Positions 1-11,629 of a stretch of DNA of 64,000 nt are shown here, piece by piece. The notes under the pieces are model-generated. The model worked only from the letters and a program-made list of their open reading frames with translations, was not told the origin of the DNA and did no database searches. A program made the translations under genes and the position numbers. Source of the stretch: Nymphaea colorata (Eukaryota > Streptophyta > Magnoliopsida > Nymphaeales > Nymphaeaceae); the NCBI RefSeq assembly GCF_008831285.2, contig NC_045149.1, positions 4,887,500 through 4,951,499 on the forward strand, read 5' to 3'. How positions within the stretch are numbered: the first letter of the stretch is position 1; each line of letters opens with the position of its first letter.

Positions 1-1892
1 CATATGTCATGCTAAGACCTTTGCTTCACAACGCCTACAATGGAGAAGCAGCTGTAAGACATGGACATACCTGTGGAACGGGTAGATTGCTTGATTGGTA
101 GGGCGAGGAGAAGCTTCAATCCACTGCATGTTTGAAGGAGGCGAGAGGTTGAGGGAGGGTGAAGAAGCATGAGGGGCAAGGAAGACAAGAAGGGGCTACA
201 GGGCGAGGGCAAAAACCCTAGTTACTGTAAATCAGAGACAAGGAGGGAGCGAGAGAGAAAACAAGAGAACAGGAGAAAAAAGAGAACCAGACCTCACCTG
301 AAAAAAGCTATTCACCCAACGATGGACTTGCAGCAACGAGGTGATGGCACGACCCGTCGTCGTCTTTCTCTCCTTCTTCCAACTCAAGAGATTGATGAAC
401 AACAAAGACCAAAGGGGGTAGATAACTCCCTCAATGACTCCGACGGGCCTGAAACCATAAACAGAAAGGGCTAGGGCTCGGGAGACAAAGGAGAAGGAGA
501 GAAACGGGAAGGGCTAGGGCAGCTTGACGGTGAAGACGGGGGTAGAGACGAAGGAGAAAGGTAGCACGGGGGCCGAGAAGGAGGAGAAGGAGAGAAAGAC
601 GATGGAGACATGCGCAGAGATGGAGGAAAAAGGCAGTTCAGGAGCGGAGATGGAGGAGGAGAGAAAGGCAACGGGTCGAGGGATGGGGGTCGGGGTCAGG
701 GTCAGGGGCTCAAGGTTGGGGGTGGGAGGGATGTTCTGCCTGTTCCGAGAGTTAGCTCGGAACAGAGTGGAACAAAAATAGAATTTATACTCTTGTCCAA
801 TTGTCCGTCATGTCCAGCCTGTCCTGTGTCCAGCGTTTGATGAAAAAATAAACTAAACAGGACACACGTGTCCTGTTCCGCGTGTCTTGTGGCCATCAAA
901 CGACCTCTAAGAGACAACTTTGACTTTAGGAAGGGAAAGCAAGGAAGAAAATCAAATTCTTGTTAGAAATGCTATGGCTTCTAGGAGGACTATAATGAGG
1001 AGGATGACATACCTTTTTTTTCACGATCTACAAGAGGACCGAGCGAAAATGACCGGACAGTTGCCAGGTCTCTTCCATGACTGAAAAAAGATGGTGAGTG
1101 GTGGCTCTATTATCAAGAAAATCTTGTAATTTATAATCTTTTCTCAGGAAAATAGAAGAAATTGTTCCTCAAAATGTTCAAAAATAAGTAATCATAGTGT
1201 TGGTAATCAGTTCGCTGTGCATTCTTGTGTTGAGAACTGCTACTTGATCATGAAACAAAGGATTTGTGGTGCTTCGTCGAGGGGCCTAATTGTGCCACTT
1301 GAATAAACTCTATCAGTGTCATCTAGTATTCTTGCAAAAGCGTTAATAGAAGTTGCCTAGTGCATGGAGAATTTGCAAAAAGTGCATCTCTAAACTAAGC
1401 AACTTGCTTAAAATAAGAACAATAAGTTGCAGATTCTCCCAAGAATCGGGTGATGGTGGAGAGTTCTAATTTGTGCATTTATCTAGTTTGTGGACTTTTT
1501 TCATGTCTCCATTACTATGGTCCTGATAATTTCTCGGAAATGATTGCTCTAGTGACTCTTTAGAAAAGCTTTCTCGTCCACTTTGGGTTAGGGGTTGTTT
1601 GTTTGATCTAGTCTCTTTTTGCTAAAACGGAGCTGAAACACATGGAGTAAACTAAGAGAATGGGTGAAAAAAAAGTTATAACTCTACATTCAATGAGCTG
1701 AATTTAATTTTTATGGTGCATCAGTTCCTATGAGTTTATGTGATAGATGATGCGCATCCCAGAAAGAAAGATTGCAGAATTTCCATGCAGAAGGACGCCT
1801 TGCAAGCTTGTTCGATCTTCGCCGGCATTTTCATTTAAACAGGTCTTCAAATAAAGGCTTGCTTTGCATCTCACTTAGCTGACGCCAGGTCG
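1..1892. other. No gene supported; purine-rich stretch then AT-rich DNA
   Basis: The first 750 bases are rich in GGAGA and GAAGG runs. Open frames there overlap on both strands and have low-complexity Arg/Lys/Glu/Gly composition, so they are probably not coding. An 8-bp inverted repeat (gttccgag...ctcggaac) lies at about 743-764. From 950 to 1890 the DNA is AT-rich with stops in all frames, and I see nothing functional in it. Confidence 0.5.
856..877. repeat. 10-bp-arm perfect inverted repeat
   Basis: AACAGGACAC and GTGTCCTGTT flank a 2-base centre. Related words (tgtcctgtgtcc) lie just upstream at about 820-835, and a TTTGATG / CATCAAA pair brackets the segment (about 836 and 895). This suggests the end of a small transposon whose other end I cannot locate. 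Confidence 0.55.
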
Positions 1893-1966
1893 GTGCGGTC
1901 AATCGCATCGAGTCTACATTTGTCTGCTTTTTTTGTTTTAATTTTTTTTAATCATTCGTTAAAGGG
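1893..1966 (+). repeat. Duplicated promoter-like block, copy A
   Basis: A segment with the core gcggtcaa..cgc..gag.ctacatttgt followed by T-rich sequence matches 3281-3352 in the same orientation. Each copy is followed by a GC- and CT-rich stretch that looks like a transcribed leader. This suggests a duplicated 5' region of the gene that begins coding at 4547. Confidence 0.55.
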
Positions 1967-2559
1967 CATTGGTCTCGTGCGAGAGGAAGAAAGAAGGGAC
2001 GCCTTCACACTCGTCTTCCGCAGCCGCTCCCTTTCTCCGTCCGTGCCAAAGGAAGAAAGAGGGGGAAAGAGGAGGCGCCATCTCTTCCGTCTTCCCCAGC
2101 AGCTCTCTTCTGCCCTCGTCCCCAGCTAAGAAAGAGGGGTAATATTGTTTACGCTATCTCTTCCGTCTTCCGCTGCAGCTCTCTTCTGCCCTTGAACCTA
2201 GCTTCCGCAGACCTCTCTCCCCCAACTGCCACTTCGTAAGCGACAAATCTGCAGATAGTTTTGGCCTTTTACTCCATACTTTGAAAGGTGCGTTATGTTG
2301 TCCGATGCCATTGGCTTCTGTCCTGAAAGTAGTTCACTCTTGGTTGTTTGTGTTATTTTCAAGGCTACGTTGTTTGGGGTTTTCTTGGTGGTCATTAGCC
2401 TCTTCAAATTTGGGTAGCCTTGTTTTGCTCTTTCCAGATGTTGCTGGTTTTTTTCTTCCTTCTTGTTTTACTGGGAATTTGGTGTTTGGGGCAAGAAGAT
2501 TGTTGCTGTGTTTCCCCTTCTGAAACAGTTTCTTGGTTCTGTTTCTTTTCCTATGTGTT
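1967..2559 (+). other. Probable 5' leader and first intron of the 4547-7471 gene
   Basis: CT/GC-rich sequence at about 1975-2245 stands out against the AT-rich surroundings, as plant 5' leaders often do. It is followed by T-rich intron-like DNA with no long reading frame. A tandem repeat lies within it at 2081-2192. No transcript evidence is available, so the leader boundaries are a guess. Confidence 0.35.
2081..2192 (+). repeat. Tandem duplication, period 76
   Basis: The motif tctcttccgtcttcc...gcagctctcttctgccc occurs at 2081 and again at 2157 with few differences. It lies inside the presumed leader. Confidence 0.7.
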
Positions 2560-2950
2560 CCTTCTTTTTGTTGAATTCGAGTTTGATGGGTTTCGGATGT
2601 GGTTTGTGCTCTGTGTTTACATCTGCTTGAACTATTTTCTTTCTTTTTTTCTGGATCAAGGATTCTTGTTTTTTTCCTGTCAAATCCTTGTTCTACTTTT
2701 GAAATTCTCTCAACTAGCTTTCCTGCTGTATATATGCAATCGCATTGTAGCCTTGGAAACCCTGTGTGCATCATTTATAATGCTCTCTTAAAAGAAATAA
2801 AGCATGATGTGTAGCATGAGATATTCTGAAATTTTCAATAAGCATATTTTTTGGGCCATTCCTTGTCGGGGATCTTTCCTTGCTGGCATTCTTTTTATTT
2901 TAGTGAATTTTTTTATGTCATATGCTTCTTTTCATCAGATAGTACGTTAG
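2560..2950 (+). repeat. Dispersed duplicated segment, copy 1
   Basis: Two blocks here, about 2560-2720 and 2805-2950, match 39140-39290 and 39310-39845 in the same order and strand. Shared words include gaattcgagtttgatgggtt and ctttccttgctggcattctt. The copy at 39 kb carries about 450 extra bases between the blocks. The sequence is intron-like and does not code. Confidence 0.75.
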
Positions 2951-3280
2951 TCATTACAAATAAGTAAGGGTCTAGTTTTGGTTGGCGTCTTATGCACTGT
3001 ATTCATCTGTGTTCTTGGGTGTGTTTGTGATCCATGTGTATTAGCTTCCTTTCGTCCTCGCTTTCCTTACCTTTGTTTGTGATCACGCCGTGTCATATTC
3101 TCCATTCCTTTTTTGGAAATATGTTTCCATACTATCGAATAAGAAACAATTCTTTTAGAAATTTATTTCTTGGAAATCAAAAAGATTTTTTCATTCTTTT
3201 ATTTCAAAAAACTTATTTTTAAAAATATTTTTTCGATTCCAAGTTCCCAATCATCAAACACCCCCCAAAAAGACAAAACC

Positions 3281-3352
3281 AGTGGCGGTCAACCGCTGGA
3301 GTGTACATTTGTCCCCTTTTTTTTATAATTTTTTTTAACCATAAGTGAAAAC
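3281..3352 (+). repeat. Duplicated promoter-like block, copy B
   Basis: This is the second copy of the block at 1893-1966, about 1.4 kb downstream, and it is also followed by a GC-richer stretch (about 3360-3660). The A/T-rich segment just upstream (about 3086-3268), which ends in tcatcaaacacccccc, looks like a small MITE inserted beside it, but I could not delimit its ends. Confidence 0.5.
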
Positions 3353-4197
3353 ACAAAACGAAGCGGATTAGGGGCTTAGGGCTTCGACTCAGTGGGAGAG
3401 GCCTTCGTTCGCCCTTGAGGTGCCTTGCTGTGTTCTGCGTGTGTCCTTCCAACTGTCCAGTGATCTTCATGTTTTCCGGCGACCTGAGACCGGCGTGCTA
3501 TCTTCCAACAACCGGCGGCACCCTTCAGCGCATCTCTGGCACAAGGCAACCGCCGCAAGACCATCTGGTGCATCTCCGTTTGGCATTTAGAGGCGCTGGC
3601 CGCTGACTCTCCACCCAAACTCGTCAGAAATCAGCTGCGAGTCTACGATCCATCTAGTCGATTTCTTGCTGGCCCTTGTGTGTTTTGTCTTTCACTGATA
3701 CTTCTCTTTAATTCGATTATTGTTTTGGTCGCCTTTTTCTTTTGGAGATGATTGCAGCAGCTCCATTTGGCGTTTGCTCATATTTGCAGCGTGTTTCACG
3801 GATTTTTAGTTCTTTTTTGTGATGTTCAGGATTTAATGACTATTTTCTGAAATATGTTGTTGTTTTATCGTTCTTTTCATAGTACACACTATACATGCTT
3901 GACTTTGACTGTTAAAGTGGTAATGTTTTTCTCCTAGATCAGTTTTTTGTTTTGCTGCAACGACTGTTATATGCTGTTTAATGGTTACTTGTTTAGCATG
4001 TTTTTATGATTAATTTCTGCTGCCTTTTGTTGTTTTCTATAGTGTCCATAATTTGATTTGTTTTACTGCAATGACTGTTAGCACCGAATATTTGAAGGTA
4101 TTTTAAGCAATGTACTGATTTAGATTTTAGTATTTTACTTAGCACCAAATGTGGAGAGTGTAAATTTGTAAATTTTGTTGTTTATAGACAATTTTGT

Positions 4198-4242
4198 TAT
4201 ATATATATATATATATTATAGTAATAATAATAATAATAATAA
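4198..4242. repeat. (AT)n then (TAA)n microsatellite
   Basis: An uninterrupted AT run is followed by about seven TAA/AAT units, within a non-coding part of the upstream intron. Confidence 0.9.
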
Positions 4243-4546
4243 ATACCCTCGCCGCACTTCCGCACCTTAATGTGCCGCTCCGGCACCCGCACCTATGTGA
4301 CATAGCACATATCATAATGCAACAACAACAAATTCTCAAGGCAATTAAAAGTGAAATTAATGCAATGTCTGCAAAATTTTTACTGATGGAGTTATACATT
4401 TATGTGAAAGTCGCTTTATGGTTCAAATCACATAGCATTGTTTTCTTGGTCATTTTTTAGCTGTACTGAATGTGCTTGTGGGCTCTTGGCAGATTACATT
4501 CTCTGGTTTACCAAAAGGGTCCCTTTGACGGTATATGTAGGGGAAC

Positions 4547-6289
4547 ATGGAGAAACCGTCACTGATTCCTCAAAAAATTGTGATACTGGACACAGCCTCT
4601 AAAATAGTAAGTCTTATTTTGCTTTACAAACGGTTAATTTTGCATAGACCTTTTAGATTGTTAAAATTTTAACGTAATTGTTTTGAGTGCACTTTTTCTC
4701 TTAAAATTCTCTGTGGCATCATTTGGAGGTTTCATGCCATTTTAACTGCTCACACTGAATATCTATTGAGAAATCCTTTTATGGTTGTTGGATAAGAAGT
4801 ATGGAATAATAATTTCCCCTCTTCTCTGTGGTTTTCCCACATAAGAAGGCAGTATATTTTTTTTCTGGGATGGAAGGGTAGCAATAGTTTCAGCACGAAC
4901 ATGTGCCAGGAAATATTCATGTAACAGATTGATTGCAAGTGCTGTTTGATTTGCTCTGGTGTTATTTATATCATCCATCTTGCTTCATTAGACATCAAAG
5001 CTGTCATGCTTCTAAATTTGTTTTTTCTTATCTCAGTTTTGTTTGCTTAGTAGCGATGTTCAGTTGACAGTAGACTTCGTGCTTTGGGATCCTTTTTTTG
5101 GAAAAAACCATATATAGACTGTAAGGTGAACATAAAGGGCTTTGTCGTTGTCTCCTTGGTAGTATTAAAATCAGAACAATAGGTTCAAACAGGAGTTAGT
5201 AACTGATGAACTCAAAATTCTTTCTTCTCCATTCTCCACTTTAATTAAATTTTCTCTGTCAACTCTCTTGACTCTTATAGATTCTCTTGTTGGAGTTAGT
5301 GTCTAAGTGTGTGGACAATACTGATTTGATGCCGAGGATCCCGTGTGGAGTTTGTGATGATGTTTGGGTTTTTGTTTCATAAAGTCAGCCACTATAACTA
5401 GTCGTCAATCTTGAGTCATGTAATATTACAATACTCTTAGGTGTTCGACAATTTATATATGTTAGCATTGTTGCCAAAGAGTTTGAGCGGCAGAAATTTT
5501 TCTGTGACTCCAGCAAAACTAATTTAGCCAAAACAATCTGCAAAAGAGAGAACTCTTATGCAGATCTTGATTGCACAGAGAGAGAGAAAGAAAAAGAAGA
5601 CTCAGTATCCACATTGTGAGATTCCAGTAGAAATTTCGCTTACTCAACAGGATGGATCTCATTTTTTTTCTCATTTTGGGATAAAATGTGTGTCATAATT
5701 TTGTGACTTAAATATACTGTGAATGCTCATATCATTTGTTATGCACATATGAAATAAAGAATAGTATCTGCAAATTAAGTTTCAGAAGTTTTTCAAAACG
5801 CTAGTTGACGCTATAAAACTGCAAGAGTATGCAGAAGACAATGTTCAATGTTGTAGGTCGATCACAAGAGAGATGTAATACAGCGATAGGTCTATAGAAT
5901 GTGTCGCAAAAGAAATATGGATAATCTAAAACTAGATAGGTGAAGCAAGGCTGTATTTAAAGGACGTCACTGATTTACTTTGGGTGATTGGTCCTTCAAA
6001 ATCTCTCCTCTCCTTTTTTTTCTCCCTTCCATATGCTTCTGATCTATTTGCACAACTTCCAAGGCACAAACCCAAGGATCAAAAATTCAAATGCATCTTC
6101 TGATACCTTCAGGGAGAAGCTGAATCTATGCGCATATTGAGTGGTAGTAAATCATGATGTTGGCTTCTACTGTGGATAAAATTTGTTTCTCGTAAGAACA
6201 TGGGTTGCATGATGCAACTAAATAACCATACTTGGGAGTTTGGGTTCCTCATTCCAAAAGGTTAATTTTATAATTTCATATCACGACCA

Positions 6290-6367
<78 letters not shown>

Positions 6368-7471
6368 ATAAGTACAGACGTTCTTTTCCTCCTGGCTTCT
6401 TCAGTTATCCTTTGTTTCTTTTGGAATGTTGTAGTTCTCCTTGAGATGCCAGATCCTGGAAAAGCCCTTGTATTTGCCAAGTTCTACCATTGTTTAAGAT
6501 CTGATCTTTCTTGTCAACTAGTAATTTCCAGTATGCCACTTATATTAGTTGAAAAGGGCAGTGAAAAATGCATTATGTTGGTTACAATCATGGATTTGGG
6601 CTCTAAAATCACATCCATCTCCTTGGCTTGTCATATCCAAGTTCTGGACAAGGTAAGATTTGTGATTAGGTGAATGAATTCCTGTGAGGTACAGGCTCCA
6701 AAGTTGGGTCATCTCAGTATCTCCCATTATAAAGTATAAACTCTTTGTCTGTTGAAAATGAGACCAAAATCTCTTTGAGTTGTCAGTGGCAATCACATAC
6801 AGAAATGATATTCATGGTCATGGCGTCATAATTATTTATCTGATCATCTGTTAGCTGATTGTGATTCCTTCAGCAGCATAGCTAAAGCTGCTGTCTCGTG
6901 TAACACTGACTGTTCTGAAGACATGAGATTAAAGTCAATTAGATTTAAGCCACCTGTTTTACTTGAATATTTAGATCTTGTTGTCGGTTTACTTATCCTC
7001 CCTTAAAACGATATCTAATTGTTTCTTTTTTTTTCATTTTATTAATTTTCATTTAGGCCCAAGGGTGGGTGAAGAGCATGAGTGGAGGAGCAGATGAGGA
7101 TAAACCTTGTGAAGAGGAAATGAAGGGTCGACCATCAAGGTGGGCACTGTTTAAACTATCCTTTCCATTTTTCCGATCTGTCTGTATTAAATATTTCCCA
7201 TCATTTTTAAAGGTTGGGTTTGGGAGCAAAGTTTGTTCCCCACTCAAAAGTAGCAGCATCCTGTAACCCAGTTGAGCGAAAATTACAAAGGAAGTTGGAG
7301 TCTGAGAAGAAACGAGTTGACGAGTTGGAAGAGTCTAATGCTGTTGACGAAAGCGAAGAAGATGACTTAGATAGCAGAGCAAATGTGTTTGCCAAGAGGC
7401 GGTCGCCATTTTCAATGTCCAATATGGAATCTAAGTTGGTGCATAAGTCAGGCAAGAGGAAGCGGAAATGA
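4547..7471 (+). CDS. Small lysine-rich conserved plant protein (RLGLGAK motif), 3 coding exons
   Basis: Exons are 4547-4606, 7057-7139 and 7213-7471. The joins keep one frame and encode 133 residues. The first donor is GTAAGT. The acceptors are ttag at 7056 and aaag at 7212. The start ATG lies six bases inside an exon that begins after tatgtag, so a 5' UTR intron is likely. The N-terminal part (about residues 1-20) ends in DTASKI, then AQGWVKSM and an acidic patch. The motif RPSRLGLGAK lies near residue 45 and NPVERKL near residue 60. An acidic EEDD segment is followed by the basic tail KSGKRKRK, which could be a nuclear localisation signal. I recognise the RLGLGAK...PVERKL arrangement as conserved in plants but cannot name a function. 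The 2.45-kb first coding intron is long but holds no competing gene. Confidence 0.6.
6292..6369. repeat. (CT)n-(CA)n compound microsatellite in intron
   Basis: About 50 bases of CT pass directly into about 27 bases of CA, inside the long intron of the 4547-7471 gene. Confidence 0.95.
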
Positions 7472-9319
7472 CTTGGTTAGTTGAGCTATTTGCGAAGCTT
7501 TAGATGCCTCAAGTTAGTTGAAGGCCAATGATAGTGAAAAACTAACTAGCGGTCTTGCCATTGGTACGGTTTTGTATCGTCCCTTGCCCATGAGATTGGC
7601 AAGAAAGCCATACATACAAGGAGGGATCCGAAACGGCCCTTCTAGATGGAGTAATGCGTATCAGTGATACAGATGGCCGGAAAAATCAGTAGTGCATATG
7701 AGATCTTATTCTTGTGAAATCAAACATGTAATAACTTTAAAATAAGTGGTATCTGCATTTTCTTCTCTATATACAGTAATCGTCCGTTCAAGGCGTTCAC
7801 CATTTTGACCATATCACTGGCAGTTTAGACCTGATCTATATTCAAAACGTGAAAGATTTAGCCGTTGCACACGACTCTATCTGCAGTTGGGAATAAAATT
7901 TGGCCAAACTCGTTAAATTTTTTTCTTTGGGTAATCAAGCTTGGACTAGGCAGACCAATGCCACGTAACTTCGAGTATTGGGCTCCTTAGCTTTCTTCAA
8001 CTTCAAAGTTTAAGGGTCAATCCCCTAGCCAACTGGAGTAATTTGACATTGTGATCAGCTGTTTTTCTTTTAATATATGAATAGCCATGTAATATGCCTG
8101 GACCTAGTCATCGGCTTACGAAATGGATGCAAGAAGCAATGAAAAATAACTTATTTGGGAAGTCTGCCCATTTTACAAATGAGATGAGGCTCACACAAAC
8201 GAAAAGCAAGTTTCTTTAAGCTTCCCCCTTTTTAAGAAGCATAAAACCTTCCACCAACTGTGGTTCAAACAACATAAAGCCCATAATTATGACTATGAAT
8301 CCTCACCTTCCAGAATCTTCACTGATTACCTTTGCAATAATATCATCTGACAACAGATACCAAGATTTTGTCAATGCTTGACCTTTGATTCAGTAATTGC
8401 GCCAATTCTTGAGGGTGAGTAGCATAACCAAGTTGAGGTGCACTGCCTCCCCACACTCCCTGATGCTGCCCTGGACCTTGAGGGCAAGGAGAAGACGAGA
8501 GGTTTCAGCTCTCAAGTGGTGAGATCTGCTCCCACTCACCCCCAAAAAAACAAGTTATCTGTTTCTGTTTTTGGAGACACCAACTGGGCTGCCGCACTAT
8601 ACTTGCTGATTTTCATTTAACCTGATTAGTAGATAGCTTTGTCTGGTTTAAATTGTCACTGATCAATGCTGTAACTTGTAGTATCGAAGATTTATTTTAG
8701 GCATATGCCATAAGGAAAAGCTTGCTACACATCTGATTCAGCACAGGACGTGATTACCATATAAGAAGAAATGACGTGAGACTATGGAGGGGTAGAATCT
8801 TGCCAAATGACGTGAGACTCATATAAGAAGGATATTAGCTGATTTTGTCTACGGTCTTATGATTTAATTGTTCACAAAGGGGGGCTGTTTGCTATAAAAA
8901 AGAGCTTGTTACTGCCTGATTTATGTATTGTATTACAGTATTAATAATTTATGAAACCGCTATAATCTTGCCATAAATTCATAGAATAGAAACAAACAGT
9001 TACTTTCTCCATGGCCCCAAATTGTTGGAAGTAACGTTACTTTCTCCTTAACAATGCTAAGAAGCCAAATATGAATGCCGACTTCAATCCCTGGTTCCCA
9101 GGTGCATCCTTCACCCATGATTCCCGATTGCGGCCGGTCCTTTACCACCCTTATACCCTCTTCTCAGTTATTAAGCTTCAAAACATGCTCTGTGCAAATT
9201 TTCCAAAGATCGAGGGATGCATGATGATGATGCGGTGACATAACTTAAGTCCATTCCTTCTTTAGATCCACCAGATCACCAGGTGAAAGAGAAACCCCAA
9301 AAAGTGTTTGTGCATACAC
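7472..9319. other. 3' flank and intergenic DNA
   Basis: This follows the stop codon at 7469-7471. Presumed 3' UTR is followed by AT-rich DNA without a supported gene. A short direct repeat (atgacgtgagact beside catataagaag) occurs near 8757-8832. I see nothing else. Confidence 0.5.
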
Positions 9320-9646
9320 CTATTTAAGGGCCTCAACTAAGATAACACCCGTATGGCCTTGAATGCCAAAATTTTTTTTAAATAAAAAATACAAATGACT
9401 CTTAATCTCATCCTCAGATCGAAAACAATGATATATTGAGGCCATTGAAGACTCCAAAAGTTTCAACCTATTATTATCCATCATTAATCGCCCTTCCCAG
9501 GATACATAAAAAGACCACGAGGCCCAAGGATATGATCCTGCCAGCCAAATCGTCCTCCTCCAGAATTCTTTGGGATTTTTCTTTCTTACTGGTTCCCGAA
9601 GGCTCTTCCTTGTTAGCCATTTGCCTGGTCTATGTATCAACTCCAA
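9320..9646 (-). pseudogene. Decayed LINE-type reverse-transcriptase zinc-binding fragment
   Basis: A 108-codon open segment on the minus strand ends with RLKLLESS then CFRSEDEIKSHLYF. This resembles the zf-RVT region at the C-terminus of plant LINE polyproteins (pattern R-L...C..C..E.E...HLFF.C). The second Cys of the first pair and the last Cys are missing. Upstream minus-strand sequence (9650-10150) has LINE-like fragments broken by stops. There is no endonuclease or intact reverse transcriptase and no poly-A tail that I can assign. The call rests on pattern similarity only. Confidence 0.4.
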
Positions 9647-11061
9647 AAACTCAGATTGGTAGGCTGTGTTGGGATGGAATTCACAACCTGGGGCTTCACA
9701 CTGTTGAAGAAATGGACCTGCCTTTAGTTGCTATGAGCCACTTGAAGGATTTTCCATTTGATAGAAACGAACATCACGAAATCCTCACTGGAAATGTCAT
9801 TAATCAGTAGCGATCTGCATCATTGATTCTGCCAAAACTTGGCCTTCAAACCATTCCACATTCCACCTGATGCTACTGTATAACTCCTTCCACGCATGTA
9901 TGATTCCTCCCCATCAACTAGACACCTGGGACTCGACTTCACTTCTCCATAACGTTGGCGTAGATACGAGACTCAACAATTTAAGTGTTGAAGGTCATTA
10001 GCTCACCTTTCTCATCACTGATTTTCATACCTATGGAAGCCTCAAAATCTTGAAGCTTTTGTTTGAGGTTAACAATTTGATTTCATTTGAAGTTTAGTGA
10101 ACATATTAAGACCATAAAAGATAGCATATGGAGCGAATGACATCTGTACCTCTCACCTACCTTGGTAGCCTTCTAGGCCCTTCCATCGAATTGTGATGCT
10201 CGTCACCTTTCCTACAATAGTAAGAAAAGGTGGGGAGATAAATGGATCACCTTTCACTTTATCCTCGTTTGGGGAAGGATAATCTCCCTCCTCTACCATT
10301 GAGTAAAAGGGTCGTGGATGCAGAAGAAACAACAATAATAACTTTATCTACCAAGCTCTCCTTGAAGCTTAGCCGTAAAAGAGTTCTATAACGAACCCCA
10401 ATAGGCCCTGTTGTAAGCTTTACTTAGTTCAACCTTCATAGAAAGGAACTTCTCCCTATTCTTATTCATAGAGCGAACTAGTTCGTGGGCTAGGAGATAG
10501 TTGTCATGGATGAACTTTGCCAACAAGAAAGCATTGTTGATTACTTGATATAACTCTGCACTTGATAGGTCTTATGCACTTCACCATAATGCAACTTGAA
10601 CTTCATGACATTATTGCAAAGCAAAATTGGTTTAAAGGTATGAAGTTTAACATCATTTAAAAACTTAGAAATGATTTTGCTTTTTGGAATGTTTGAGAAA
10701 AAATAGGGTTTTGTTTTGAAATGAAGAAGAAAGGGACTTGCCCATGAGTACAAGGCCTAGCCGTTCCCATTTCACTTGACGTTTTAGCATTTGGTCATTT
10801 TTTCCGTCAGTTTTGGCAAGGCCTTTTTGGCAGTCTTCTTTCCTTTATGCTTTTCTCTGAATGTTGTGTTATGTTAAATGGACCCATAGTTGGACATAGT
10901 AGTCCCTCTCCATATGAATAAGTGAACTTTTAGCTACTCCAGTGAAACTCACGTGCATCACCCTAATCACGTGAATGACTAATTTCCCTATCCAAAGGTT
11001 GAGTAAATTTTTGTAAGATCTAAAACAACTGGAGAGCTTCTTTCCCAAACTGAAGATCCTA
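9647..11061. other. No gene supported
   Basis: Broken reading frames on both strands. The part to about 10150 may be more of the decayed LINE. Nothing recognisable is seen in 10150-11061. Confidence 0.45.
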
Positions 11062-11069
11062 AGAGCTTC

Positions 11070-11621
11070 TAGGGATGTTAACAAATCCAATTTAGATCAG
11101 TTGAACCACATTAAAAGCGTTAGACATGGGGAAAAAATTTAATATCCGATTAAAAAATCAAATTCAAATATAAGAAATGACACACAATCGGATTTAGATT
11201 TATCCAAAACTAAAGATGTTGATAGCTTATTTGGATGTCAATAAATTCAATTCAGATATGATGTCCAACCGAACCTCATCAATAAAATCGAATATGAAAA
11301 GTAATTGATATTAGTTTAAGGAATCGGATCGGTGACAGCCAATCAGATTTGGATTTGGATTCAAAATTAAGTAAATAGCGTTTAAATTTTGATTTGCATG
11401 CAGCTTAAATATAATTTTTTAAATAGATATCCTATAGTGCCATTCAGATTCGGTGTAAGTCAGATTTTTTATTCATATGTTAATTTAAAAATTGAATTTG
11501 GATCAATTCAAATTATGAATCCAAATTTTGAATTCGGACATGGCATAGAATTTTCTTCATCAATGAATTCAAACATAGTAAAATATATATCCAATTCAAG
11601 TCGGACCCATTGACATCCCTA
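11070..11621. mobile_element. hAT-type MITE, 552 bp, with 8-bp target duplication
   Basis: The element begins TAGGGATGT and ends ACATCCCTA, and the inverted similarity continues inward imperfectly. AGAGCTTC lies directly outside both ends (11062-11069 and 11622-11629). An 8-bp duplication is the hallmark of hAT transposition. The interior is AT-rich, with many variants of aatccaaattcgaattcgga, and has no transposase. Ends of the form GGGATGTCAATGGG are common in plant non-autonomous elements. Confidence 0.8.
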
Positions 11622-11629
11622 AGAGCTTC

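Noticed and set aside
169-840. Overlapping Arg/Glu/Lys-rich and Gly-rich reading frames
   Set aside because: They follow from purine-rich low-complexity DNA, overlap on both strands and show no domain or splice context.
2334-2791. Open frames of 123-146 codons on both strands
   Set aside because: T-rich intron-like DNA gives Phe/Leu-rich and Lys-rich complementary frames; it matches a non-coding repeat at 39 kb.
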